DNA of 64,000 nucleotides from contig JAVIAB010000073.1 in assembly GCA_032433765.1 (NCBI GenBank), positions 69,235,087 through 69,299,086 on the forward strand, read 5' to 3'. Origin of the DNA: Megaustenia siamemsis (taxonomy: Eukaryota; Mollusca; Gastropoda; Stylommatophora; Ariophantidae). Positions 20,986 through 31,544 of this stretch are shown piece by piece (within the stretch, counting starts at the first letter, position 1; every line of letters starts with the position of its first letter). Made by a program: the position numbers and the translations under genes. Below the pieces are notes generated by a model. That model did not search any database and was not told the origin of the DNA. It saw nothing but the letters and a program-made list of their open reading frames with translations.

Positions 20986-22230
20986 AGAGAGGAGAGAGAG
21001 AGAGAGATAAGCGAGTGAGAGAGAGAGGGAGTTAGAGAGAGTGAGAAAGAGAGAGTGTGAGAGAGAGTGAGAGAGAATGAGAGAGAGTGAGAGAGAAAGA
21101 GAGAGTGAGAGAGATTGAGAAAGAGTGAGAGAGAAAGAGAGAAAGAGAGAGTGAGTGAGATTGAGAGAGAGTGAGGGAGTGAGAAAGAGAGAGTGAGAGC
21201 GATTGATAGAGAGTGAGGGAGTGAGAAAGAGAGAGTGAGAGAGATTGAGAGAGGGTGAGGGAGAGAGAAAGAGAGAGTGAGGGAGTGAGGGAGTGAGAAA
21301 CAGAGAGTGAGAGAGATTGAGAGAGAGTGAGGGAGAGAGAAAGAGAGATTGAGAGATGAGGGAGTGAGAAAGAGAGAGTGTGAGAGAAAGAGAGAGTGAG
21401 CGAGATTGAGAGAGAGTGAGGGAGTGAGAAAGAGTGAGTGAGAGAGAAGAGAGAGTGAGAGAGAAAGAGATAAAGAGAGATTGAGAGAGATTGAAAAAGA
21501 GTGAGAGAGTGAGAAAAGAGAGAGTGAGAGAGAAAGAGAGAAAAAGAGAGTGAGAGAGATTGAGAGAGAGTGAGGGAGTGAGAAAGAGAGAGTGAGAGAG
21601 ATTGCGAGAGAGTGAGAGTGAGGGAGTGAGAAAGAGAGAGTGAGAGAGAGAAAGAGAGATTGAGAGAGAGTGAGAGAGAAAGAGAGATTGAGAGAGAGTG
21701 AGAAAGAGTGAGAGAGAGTGAGAGAGAAAGAGGGATTGAGAGAGAGTGAGAGAGAAAAAGATTGAGAGAGAGTGAGATAGAAAGAGAGATTGAGAGAGAG
21801 TGGGAGAGAAAGAGAGATTGAGAGAGTGGGTAAGAAAAAGAGATTGAGAGAGAGTGAGAGAGAGTGAGAGAGATTGAGAGAGAGTGAGAGAGAAAGAGAG
21901 ATTGAGAGAGAGTGAGAGAGAGTGAGAGAGATTGAGAGTGAGAAGGAAAGAGAGATTGAGAGAGAGTGAGAGAGAAAGAGAGATTGAGAGATAGAGAAAG
22001 AGAGAGTGAGAGAGATTGAGAGAGAGTAAGAGCGAGTGAGAGAGTAAGAGCGAGTGAGAGAGAAAGAGAGAGTGAGAGTGAGTGAGAGAAAAAGAGAGAG
22101 TGAGAGAGATTGAGAGAGTGAGAGAGAGTGATAGAGTGAGAGAGATTGAGAGAGAGTTAGAGAAAGTGGGAGAGTGAGAGAGATTGAAAGAGAGTGAGAG
22201 AGAGTGAGAGAGAAAGAGTTGAAAAGGGAG
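20986..22230. repeat. 1.2-kb purine-rich (GA)n array
   Basis: Irregular GAGAGAGT / GAGAGAAA / GATTGAGA repeats with purines almost exclusively on the plus strand. The 493-codon minus-strand frame (20839-22320) is mostly S, L and H from CT-rich codons and is an artefact. Confidence 0.95.
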
Positions 22231-22434
22231 AAAAATGCGAAATGATTGAGTTTTGAGACTTAATTTGATCATTTGACCTGGCCAAGTCCATCCTGAACGG
22301 AACTGTGAAAAGAGCGACAAGGAGAGATGGACAGAGAAAAAGAGAGTAAGATAACATGAAAGAATAGATAAGACTTCAACCTCGCAAGTCCCAATATGGA
22401 TATTTAAAACAAGCTTTAATCCCCTTTTTTTAAA

Positions 22435-22893
22435 ACAAGTTTAAAACAAGTTTTAACCCTTTAATCTGCCGCTAATCACCAACTGGTGTCTACCGCTAAC
22501 ATAGAGCCCTTTAATCTGCCGCTAATCATCAACTGGTGTCTACCGCTAACATAGAACCCTTTAATCTGTCGCTAATCACCAACTGGTGTCTACGGCTAAC
22601 ATAGAACCCTTTAATCTGCCGCTAATCATCAACTGGTGTCTACCGCTAACATAGAACCCTTTAATCTGCCGCTAATCATCAACTGGTGTCTACCGCTAAC
22701 ATAGAACCCTTTAATCTGTCGCTAATCACCAACTGGTGTCTACGGCTAACATAGAACCCTTTAATCTGTCGCTATCACCAACTGGTGTCTACCGCTAACA
22801 TAGAACCCTTTAATCTGTCGCTAATCACCAACTGGTGTCTACCGCTAACATAGAACCCTTTAATCTGTCGCTAATCACCAACTGGTGTCTATC
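22435..22893. repeat. 50-bp tandem array, about 9 copies
   Basis: Unit CCCTTTAATCTGCCGCTAAT then CACCAACTGGTGTCTACCGC and TAACATAGAA. Contains the near-palindrome CACCAACTGGTG. Very low divergence, with GTCGCT/GCCGCT and CGGCTA/CCGCTA variants alternating in blocks. Confidence 0.94.
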
Positions 22894-23346
22894 TAGTTTA
22901 CTTCGTGACTCTCTGAAATTTCCCACATCATTTAGTGAATTTGTTTTTAATGGGACAAAATGTGCCTCCAATTGTGAGTGATTTATAACAGAAATGTTAA
23001 GTGTGTTTCCTTAGGCGTTTCTGCATCTTAATATCTCTGATTGTTGATTTAGTAATGGACTGTTAGAGTAACGCCACAGCACTCAGGGCGAACTCATTTG
23101 TGTTCATTGTTTATAACAGAGGACGAAATGTGTTTGATGATCCCAGGAGCTGGTTGTTGCAGTTTGTCGTTTCCACAATCCAAATGGTTGCAGTCTCAAG
23201 ACTGTACATCACAACAGACATGTAGATTTCTAACATACAACAAGTGAGAGGCTTTAAGACAACATCCTTCTCTATGTCTGCCGTCCCTGATGTAAATGCT
23301 AAGAACACACAAAGCCAGCCAATAAGCTCTTTCATTACCATGGATC
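22894..23346. other. No recognised feature
   Basis: Unique-looking spacer. The 76-codon minus frame at 23111-23341 has no motif. Confidence 0.45.
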
Positions 23347-23637
23347 TCCGCGTGATATGAAAAGTAAAAAAAAAAGTAAAGTACCTTCGTCACGCCAAGT
23401 GGCATATAGGGAATATGGTGTTAGTGACCATACATTTTACAGACCTTCGGTCACATGATTTTTGGGGTAATGTGATCGGTATTACGCCCGTGCCGTTTTA
23501 CTTTCCCAGAAAAATCCGGTACCCATAAAGGCTGGGTGAACCGGAAGCCGTCGGTTGGGATCGAACCCTACCTCTTGTCCTTTGTAGTCCAGTTCATTAA
23601 CCACTGAGCTATCGCGGCTCCCTTCCGCGTGACATGA
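23347..23637 (-). mobile_element. tRNA-derived SINE copy S6 with 14-bp TSD
   Basis: Full-length inverted SINE: A-box complement CCACTGAGCTA, B-box complement GGGATCGAACC, body, 3' hairpin GCCAAGTGGC and T-rich tail (seen as A-rich at 23361-23372). TSD TCCGCGTGATATGA (23347-23360) and TCCGCGTGACATGA (23624-23637) differ at one base, so the insertion is older than S2. Confidence 0.93.
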
Positions 23638-23839
23638 GCTATATATTAATACAAGTCTTTGTAAGTTTGAAGCTTCTATAAAGGTCAGTCCACACAACCC
23701 GATTCTGTACTTCTCGAAGCATTGACATGAGTATGTGGCAAAAATAATCCAATTCAAACGTGACTTTAAAACCTAGAGTGAAACAGCAGCTGCTTCAGTC
23801 TCCGTTCTCACACTACAGGTTTTTGCAATTCGTTGTTTT

Positions 23840-24885
23840 ACTAGTCCCGGAGGTTTTACTTGTCTCGGGGGTTTTACTGTCTCGGGGGTTTTTACTGTCT
23901 CGGGGATTTTACTGTCTGGGGGGGGGGGGGGGGTTACTGTCTCGGGGCTTACTGTCTCGGGGTTTTTACTTGACTCTTGGGTTTTACTGTCTCGGGGTTT
24001 TACTGTCTCGGGGTTTTTACTGTCTTAGGGTTTTACTGTCTCGGGGGCTTTACTGTCTCCGGGGTTTTACTTGTCTCTGGGATTTTACTTGACTCTTGGG
24101 TTTTACTGTCTCGGGGTTTTTACTTGACTCTTGGTTTTACTGTCTCGGGGTTTTACTGTCTCTGTGGTTTTACTTGACTCTTGGTTTTTACTGCTTCGGG
24201 TTTTTTACTGTCTCGGGGTTTAACTGTCTCGGGGATTTTACTGTCTCGGGGTTTTTACTTGACTCTTGGGTTTTACTGTCTCGGGGTTTTACTGTCTCGG
24301 GGGCTTTACTGTCTCCGGGGTTTTACTTGTCTCTGGGATTTTACTTGGACTCTTGGGTTTTACTGTCTCGGGGTTTTTACTTGACTCTTGGGTTTTACTG
24401 TCTCGGGTTTTTACTGTCTCTGTGGTTTTACTTGACTCTTGGTTTTTACTGCCTCGGGTTTTTACTGTCTCGGGGGTTTAACTGTCTCGGGGATTTTACT
24501 GTCTCGGGGGTCTTACTGTCTCGGGGGTTTTACTGTCTCCGGGGTTTTACATGTCACGGGGATTTTACTTGACTCTTGGGTTTTACTGTCTCGGGGATGG
24601 TGGGGGTTTACTGACTCGGGGGTTTACTGTCTCTGGGGTTTACTTGACTCTTGGGTTTTACTGTCTCGGGGTTTTTACTTGACTCTTGGGTTTTACTGTC
24701 TCGGGGTTTTTACTGTCTCGTTGGTTTTACTTGACTCTTGGTTTTTACTGTCTCGGGGTTTTTATTTGACTCTTGGGTTTTACTGTCTCGGGGATTTTAC
24801 TGTCTCGGGGGTTTTACTGTCTCAGGGGTTTTACTTGTCACGGGGATTTTACTTGACTCTTGGGTTTTACTGTCTCGGGGGTTTG
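23840..24885 (+). repeat. G-run minisatellite, 15-17-bp unit
   Basis: Roughly 60 copies of TTTTACTGTCTCGGGG and the variant TTTTACTTGACTCTTGG. Unit length varies by insertion or loss of G or T, so all three plus frames stay partly open (23760-25019); these are not genes. Includes an 18-G run near 23917-23934. G4 runs are regularly spaced on the plus strand. Confidence 0.94.
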
Positions 24886-24934
24886 TCAAATTTGGCGAGG
24901 CACTATCAATTCAATTACTGATTAGGTTTCTAGG

Positions 24935-25294
24935 TTTACAAAAAGTACATTGTAAACTATCATCCAAAAGTCAAAACGACATTGTAAACTATCATCCAAA
25001 AGTCAAAAGTACATTGTAAACTATCATCCAAAAGTCAAAACTACATTGTAAACTATCATCCAAAAGTCAAAACTACATTGTAAGCTATCATCCAAAAGTC
25101 AAAACTACATTGTAAACTATCATCCAAAAGTAAAAACTACATTGTAAACTATCATGCAAAAGTCAAACTACATTGTAAACTAACATCCAAAATCAAAACT
25201 ACATTGTAAACTAACATCCAAAATCAAAACTACATTGTAAACTAACATCCAAAAATCAAACTACATTGTAAACTATCACCCCCCCCCCCCCCCC
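24935..25294. repeat. 32-bp tandem array ending in poly(C)
   Basis: About ten copies of AACTACATTGTAAACTATCA then TCCAAAAGTCAA. The last copy ends in about 18 consecutive C residues (25268-25294 region). Confidence 0.93.
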
Positions 25295-25715
25295 TTCTTC
25301 CTCTACACCCCTCACCAAAAAAATGCTGTAAATTCTGATCCAAAAAACAAATCTAGACTTATTTTGTTTATAAATCCGGTCTTAGCTTTGTCAAGAACTT
25401 GTGAAGGACAGGCTGTGAGAAAATGTAGCCGGCAGGTTGTTACAAAATAAGCTTCACTTATCCTTCAGAGTTCGCTCGTTCAAGTGGGCGTGGTTGTGTT
25501 GCTAATTTACAGTAAGATGCGATATCTGCACGGCCTGATATGTCTGCCTTCGGCAAAGGAAGGTTTTTAAATGCTCAAGAATGTTTACCGGTAGCGCCTT
25601 TTTGGCTTGCTCTTGCGACTTTGTTTTGCCAATAGTTCTCCAACGTTTTGAAAACGCAGACGGGGAATTCATCTTTTTCACTTTGTCCGAGAGGAAAAGA
25701 TGTCGAATTTCATTA
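25295..25715. other. No recognised feature
   Basis: Spacer between two arrays, no motif recognised. Confidence 0.45.
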
Positions 25716-26315
25716 CCTATAGACACAAACACAAAAACACAGAGACACAAAACACAAAAAAACAAAGACCAAAATACACAAAGACATAAATCACGAGAAC
25801 ACCAAACACGAAGACACAAAACACAAAGACACAAACACGAAAACACAAATACACAAATACAAAGACCAAAAAACATAAAACCACAAAGATATAATACCAC
25901 AAAGACACAAAACACAAAGGCACAAAACCACAAAGCCACAAAACATAGAGACACAAAACATAGAGACACAACACATAAAGACACAAAACACAACACAAAG
26001 AACAAAAACATGAAGACCAAAACACAAAGACACACAAGCACGAACACACAAAACACAAGAAACAAAGAACAAAACATGAAGACACAAAACACAAAGACAC
26101 ACAAGCACGAACACACAAAACACAAGAACACAAAGAACAAAAACATGAAGACACAAAACACAAAGACACACAAGCACGAAACACAAAACACAAGAACACA
26201 AAGACACACAAGCACGAACGCACAAAACACAAGAACACAAAGACACACAAGCACGAACACACAAAACACAAGAACACAAAGACACACAAGCACGAACACA
26301 CAAAACACAAAGACA
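25716..26315. repeat. A/C-rich array (ACACAAAGACAC type)
   Basis: Begins irregular and becomes a regular 37-bp-like unit around ACACAAGCACGAACACACAA then AACACAAGAACACAAAG toward 26315. Low-complexity frames open on both strands (25502-26415) are artefacts. Confidence 0.93.
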
Positions 26316-26599
26316 TCTGGGATTCTAAGAGAAGATAGCAACAAATTGTAGCGGATTCCAACCCAGGAACAGCTGTTACTGAGGGAAGCATTCTATCTTT
26401 AGACCATATAGGCACCCCTTCTCCAGAATAAACTCCAATATTATCAAAATGAATATGATTTTGCTCCTAGCTCTAATCGATGAACATCTTCCCGAGTATA
26501 CGCCTTACAGCACAGACCATCGCTATATATAACAACGTTGCCTTCTTCTGAATTACCAGCCACCAACTATGGTTGACTTGCTGTACGCTAATCTTACGG

Positions 26600-27150
26600 T
26601 CTGTTGTTTGATGTGCGACGGGGATAATCTGACCACTAACTGTATGTCTATATGTTCGGAATTGGAGTCAACAACGATGGCCTAACATCATCAAGCGCTA
26701 TACATTTTTAAAAAATATGACGATCATCATTTTCAAGAGGACGTGAACTCCCGGTATATGGTGGATAGGCGGCTGGAACAATTGAAGGCTATGCATGAAA
26801 AGTGTTCTTTGTTGCAGTTTCGTCATATTCCAAGTCCGGCTTGTTGCAGGAGCTACTGAGTTAAGTGCTCTGTGCACACCGTGAGCTGTGTGTCTCATCC
26901 GTTTTGATCATGTTTCGATATTCCAATTGCTTTCAATGAATGATGATATCGTATGACAGGGAAACAGTTCGCTGTGTTCACTTTCTGCACGGTTTCGCCT
27001 TATGCCTTTTGGTGTATGCTGAGACTGCTATGATGGGGACTACAGTTACCTTTCTTTGTTTGGGAGATGAGATTCGAATGATTACGCTGGTACGGGCGGT
27101 TGAGCAATTATGGATTTTAATTCGTTTGCAGTGGTACCGGGCCTTCCATA
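26600..27150 (+). mobile_element. Dispersed repeat R1, copy 2
   Basis: Collinear with 40641-41207 at high identity: starts TTGTTTGATGTGCGACGGGG, contains TGGAGTCAACAACGATGGCC, CGTGAACTCCCGGTATATGG, TGTGCACACCGTGAGCTGTG and TATGGATTTTAATTCGTTTG, and ends near CATAACCAAA. No recognised protein motif on either strand. Confidence 0.85.
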
Positions 27151-27392
27151 ACCAAATAACCAAATATGATTGGCTTAATAATGAATATACGCATCACCGA
27201 AATGAAATATTTGAAATGCGGTCGAAGGTCTGCTTGAGAAACGGTAAAAGAGGAAAGGATTGAGAACAAAATGAAGAATCATACATGCAGACAAATACAT
27301 ACAAAGTATTAAAGTAAATGTTTCTTGCACACGAGAAGACAAAAACATCTTAAAGACGACCAATGCAGCTACAGGCAGACGCTACCCAAATG

Positions 27393-27394
<2 letters not shown>

Positions 27395-27436
<42 letters not shown>
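27395..27436. repeat. (GA)n microsatellite
   Basis: About 42 bp of perfect GA dinucleotides. Confidence 0.97.
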
Positions 27437-27440
<4 letters not shown>

Positions 27441-27479
27441 GTCCTGGAGAAAAATGATAGACAGAACACAGGATGAGCT

Positions 27480-27570
27480 CATTAACGTCACAGTAGAATT
27501 TTAAAGCAAATGCCACAAGCCATCTCTCCCCTCTACGCTGTAATGCACGTGAGGAAGGAAAGATAAAGAG
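27480..27570 (+). pseudogene. LINE-F extreme 3' tail
   Basis: AAAGCAAATGCCACAAGCC, CATCTCTCCCCTCTACGCTG and GAGGAAGGAAAG match the terminal segment of LINE-F at 6080-6150 and 28780-28840. About 90 bp survive. Confidence 0.55.
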
Positions 27571-27861
27571 AAACAGGTCATGAAACACCTTCAGATCGGG
27601 CTTTAAGACAAATGATTCCAAATGCTGCTCATACACCTGTATTGTACCTGCATTTTTGTGTGCCTGGTTGTCCTCATTATCTCACCTCCGCTCTAACAAC
27701 ATATTAGTTTATTATCTGTCTTCGTTCTTGAGAACAGGATACAAAGAGATTATTTACCTTTGTCAGAGATCACGATTATTGATGTCTTCTCCTTTGTATA
27801 CATTTTGTTTCGTTCTGCTTTTTTTCTTTGTATATCCGTTGTTTATTGATGAAAATCAACA

Positions 27862-28225
27862 ACAGAGTAGAAGTCACGAACGGGACAGAACAACAGGACA
27901 GAAGTCATGAACAGACCAGAACAACAGGACAGAGCACAGGACAGAGCAACAGGACAGAACAACAGACCAGAACAACAGGACAGAGCAACAGGACAGAACA
28001 ACAGGACAGAGCAACAGGACAGAAGTCATGAACAGACCAGAACATCAGGACAGAGCAACAGGACAGAACAGCAGGACAGAACAACAGACCAGAACAACAG
28101 GACAGAGCAACAGGACAGAACAACAGGACAGAGCAACAGGACAGAAGTCATGAACAGACCAGAACAACAGGACAGAGCAACAGGACAGAGCAACAGGACA
28201 GAACAACAGGACAGAAGTCATGAGC
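27862..28225. repeat. 12-13-bp array fused to the LINE-F 5' junction
   Basis: Repeats of ACAACAGGACAGA and GCAACAGGACAGA, with a longer-period unit ACAGAAGTCATGAACAGACC recurring at about 27897, 28020 and 28141. The same ACAGAAGTCATGA is the first sequence of the LINE-F copy that follows (28209). Low-complexity frames on both strands are artefacts. Confidence 0.88.
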
Positions 28226-28850
28226 ATCGCCAAAGAAAAACAGAAGATAAATATAACGATAGACGTCAGACAACTAAAACAAGTGGAGGAATTTAAATAC
28301 CTAGGAAGTCTAGTGACAAACAAATACAGACAACAAAAACAGACTCAAGATACAAAAAACTTGTCATATCATCAGGCAGGTGTCACCAATAAGAAAAACG
28401 GGCATTCTATAACACAATCTTCATCCAAGCGTTGTGTTGCCAATGTCAGACCTGGACTCTAGCTAGACTCAAGAACAATAAGAAAATAAACACTACCGAG
28501 ATTAAATGTGTTAGACAAATAACAGGAAACAACCTGAGAGACAAGATCAGAAATGAAGAACTGAGAAAAAAAACTAGGAGTAATTTCCGCCACTAATAGA
28601 TACAGAAAAAAAACATAAAAGAGTTTAGCCACGTGTTAAGACAAAACGACCAAAACACAACACAGCGACCCTTTAATGAACATTGCGAGAACATCAGATC
28701 CAAGATTCGGCCACGAAAAAGATGGATTGACGGAATATAAGAAACACAAGGAAACATAACAGCAACAGAAGCAACAGAAGAGCAAACGACCGCACATTTT
28801 ATCTCCCCTCAACGCTGAAAGACAAGTGAGGAGGAAAGAAGAAAAATAAT
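28209..28850 (+). pseudogene. LINE-F copy, RT thumb to 3' end
   Basis: Starts TEVMSIAKEKQKINITIDVR, then LKQVEEFKYLGSLVTNK, the conserved FKYLGS block after the RT palm. Further motifs are in broken frames: TWTLARLKN-like, then SHVLRQNDQNTTQRP and a basic RPRKRWIDGI. It ends with the tail shared with 5918-6150. The frame is open only to 28462. Confidence 0.82.
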
Positions 28851-29544
28851 ATCTACTGTTTTTTTCCATCCATACGTGTCATTTTATTTGATTTTATATT
28901 TAGACACGTTTTCTCTTGCTTAGTTTACTCCCATCGAATTTATTACTAATGAATCGTGTTTTATAGGAAGTTTTAATGATCGGTGAAGATAAGATGTGTA
29001 TCGACGTCACTCTGCCTTATACCAGAGGTTCTTGTTTTCTTTGAGTAGGGAGAAGAAATTGTTCTGTTGAGGATGAGGATGTTATCAAACAGGAGCCTGT
29101 GGCTTAGAATAAACTAACACAAACAGGATGTGCGTTACACTCGATGCTTGACTGGGGTCTCTTTTTTTTCTATAACAACTTCCATGTTGTATTTTTTTTT
29201 TTTTAAAGTTAGTAAACATGTGACCCTTACACTATCACGTTTGCAGCTTAAAACAACCACGCCTTACAGTGACGAAGCCTGTTTCACAATGTATAACACT
29301 TGTTTTGTATGGTATACTGGAAGGTAATTTATGACATTTTTTGAGGTAAACAAAATTTCTTTTAAAATTTGAGAAACGATTTTTATTTACCAGTGACATA
29401 GATTATTTACATTTCTTAAGTGGAGAGTGTAGGATACATTGGCTCCTCCCTTTAGACGTCTAGGACCCTTACGGACCTAAAGGAGCAACAATCACACAAA
29501 CTGTGTCGGACCTACGCAGACATTAGATGCGTCTAAATAACAAA
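28851..29544. other. No recognised feature
   Basis: AT-rich, unique-looking. A 65-codon frame at 29130-29327 has no motif. Confidence 0.45.
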
Positions 29545-29900
29545 TGTTTCGGATCTTTATTTTACCTCTATAGCTCTTTCTATCTATGTTCTTAGGATGT
29601 ATATTGCATTACTTGTACCCTTTCCTTCCACAAATCCACATTGTTCCTCACTTATTTGTGGTTTTATTTTGTTCCTTACTCGTCTCATGATGATTCTTAA
29701 TATTTTCGTCATATATATATAGCTCATGAGACTAATTGTGCATGGTCTTCACAATCAGCGGCGCCTGACTTATTCGGAATGACTACAAAGATAGATTTTA
29801 GTAGATCTTCGGGTGTGCCCAGTGTTATATATGTCATTGAGTAGTTCTGTTATGACTTGAATTCTCAGTTCTCCTTCTTGGTACGGCTTATTCACATTTG
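29545..29900 (-). pseudogene. LINE-G RT fingers fragment
   Basis: Minus strand: LRIQVITELLNDIYNTGHT, a broken PDL-K segment, ISLMSYITKILRIIMRRVRN, then KIKPQISEEQCGFVEGKGTS and NAIYILRT. This is the N-terminal (fingers) part of an RTE-type RT, with the Q-GF-G-GT motif reduced to Q-GFV-GKGT. The element is truncated at both ends, unusual among the 5'-truncated copies here, so the 3' part was probably deleted. Confidence 0.8.
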
Positions 29901-30185
29901 TTACCTGATTTCACATTGGACATTTCATGAATCCTTAGGTTTGTTATCTTTCTCAAGTAACTCTAAGATGTGTTGTGATCTTCTGTGTTTGGCTTTGTTC
30001 AATGGCCATGTTAGACATTGGTAACATAAGGTTGGTATGAAAATGCTGTTTTGATCAATTGTTTCTGAGATGTAGATGAAACAGATCGAGAAGACAGCAT
30101 TATTGACCGCCAAGTGGTGGAGACGACGTGGATCGAATTATTGGAATATTTAGTAAACAATAGGAAAAATAGTTGGTCGGGGAGA

Positions 30186-30297
30186 GAATCATATATATAT
30201 ATATATATATATATATAGGAAAAATAGTTGGTCGGGGAGAGAATCATATATATATATATATATATATATATAGGAAAAATAGTTGGTCGGGGAGAGA

Positions 30298-30333
<36 letters not shown>

Positions 30334-30356
30334 AAAAATAGTTGGTCGGGGAGAGA

Positions 30357-30402
<46 letters not shown>

Positions 30403-30423
30403 AAAATAGTTGGTCGGGAGAGA

Positions 30424-30470
<47 letters not shown>
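30186..30470. repeat. Compound array: five (TA)n blocks with a fixed spacer
   Basis: A 29-bp spacer, GGAAAAATAGTTGGTCGGGG then AGAGAATCA, alternates with (TA)n. The TA tracts grow from about 13 to 20 or more repeats from left to right. The IYIY-type open frames are artefacts. Confidence 0.95.
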
Positions 30471-30471
<1 letters not shown>

Positions 30472-31015
30472 GAAAAAATGCAAAGTGGTTTGTTGGCGTG
30501 AGACGGGACAAAAATGAAAGGTAGAATTGTTACACAGAGCACAAGATGGAAGGTTATGGCGGATCATGATACTGAATCCTACTCTCTAGATATGGACCAT
30601 GAATGTATAAACTGTTCATGATTCGCCTATGGTATATTCAGATTGTTTAGAAGAAACTATAATTAAGTAAAATAACATTTATGGTGAGATAATGTGTTGT
30701 GTTGGCAATCAGACTCATACATCTAAATTGGAATGTCTTGACTTTATAGACACTATATCATGAAACTAGACCAGCAATATACTCACATCACAAACACATA
30801 ACCAACAGATAACTGCACTTAGAACTTTCAGACCGTTGTATGTGGTGTCACATATATTTACATCTGAAACAAAAATTCACAAACAGATCAAGTGGCAGGA
30901 TCTCGTAGAGAGGATAAATCACGTCGAATATACGAGATTGACGAGAGTAGGTGACTAAACATCATGTACAGTTCAAGTGGTAGCTCATATTTCCCCACAA
31001 CTTTCTGTCTCTACA
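30471..31015. other. No recognised feature
   Basis: AT-rich spacer with no tandem or LINE signal. Confidence 0.45.
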
Positions 31016-31019
31016 GCTG

Positions 31020-31540
31020 TTGAATAATTTCATTGCTGATTCATTATCGTACTGTTCTTTTAATCGTCTGCTTGTCTTTATATTTTCTTCCCTCGATCTT
31101 TCTTGTTGAAACATTATCTCTCAGCTCTTCCATCGCACTAACATGATTATCGTTTTCTCATGATGCTAGAAACAGACGTTCTTTCTCTTTGGATCTCATT
31201 ATTAATCTCCTCGTTGCTGTTTTTTTAGCTCTTTATAGTGTTCAGAAAATTTTTCTGTAAAACCACTTTTCTGGGTCTTCAACGGTTTTTGTGTCCGTTT
31301 TCCGAGTGCCCAGTATCCATATGTCAAGACTGGCTCCCCACAACACGGAATAGTCCTTTATTTTCTTATTTCCGTTGTGAAAGACGGGTTGTGTAATATT
31401 TGTATTAGTTGCCTGGCATTTCCAAATATCAATATCTTCAAAGTAAGCTCTTCAAGCGCTATAGTTAGGCTCTTGAATAAATCGACATCAAGACCATGTA
31501 CAACTTACAATTGCCTCGCATAAACTACTTTTTAATTATT
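31020..31540 (-). pseudogene. LINE-H remnant (RT distal region)
   Basis: Minus strand, in shifting frames: NITQPVFHNGNKKIKDYSVL, then LTYGYWALGKRTQKPLKTQK and SGFTEKFSEHYKELKKQQRG. This resembles the LTYG-W block and following helix of LINE RTs. Heavily decayed; family uncertain. Confidence 0.5.
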
Positions 31541-31544
31541 CTTT

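Noticed and set aside
20839..22320. 493-codon serine/leucine-rich minus-strand frame
   Set aside because: It follows from a (CT)n array whose complement cannot form stop codons often; no start context or domain.
30186..30470. CRISPR-like alternation of a constant 29-bp block with variable blocks
   Set aside because: The variable blocks are all pure TA dinucleotides.
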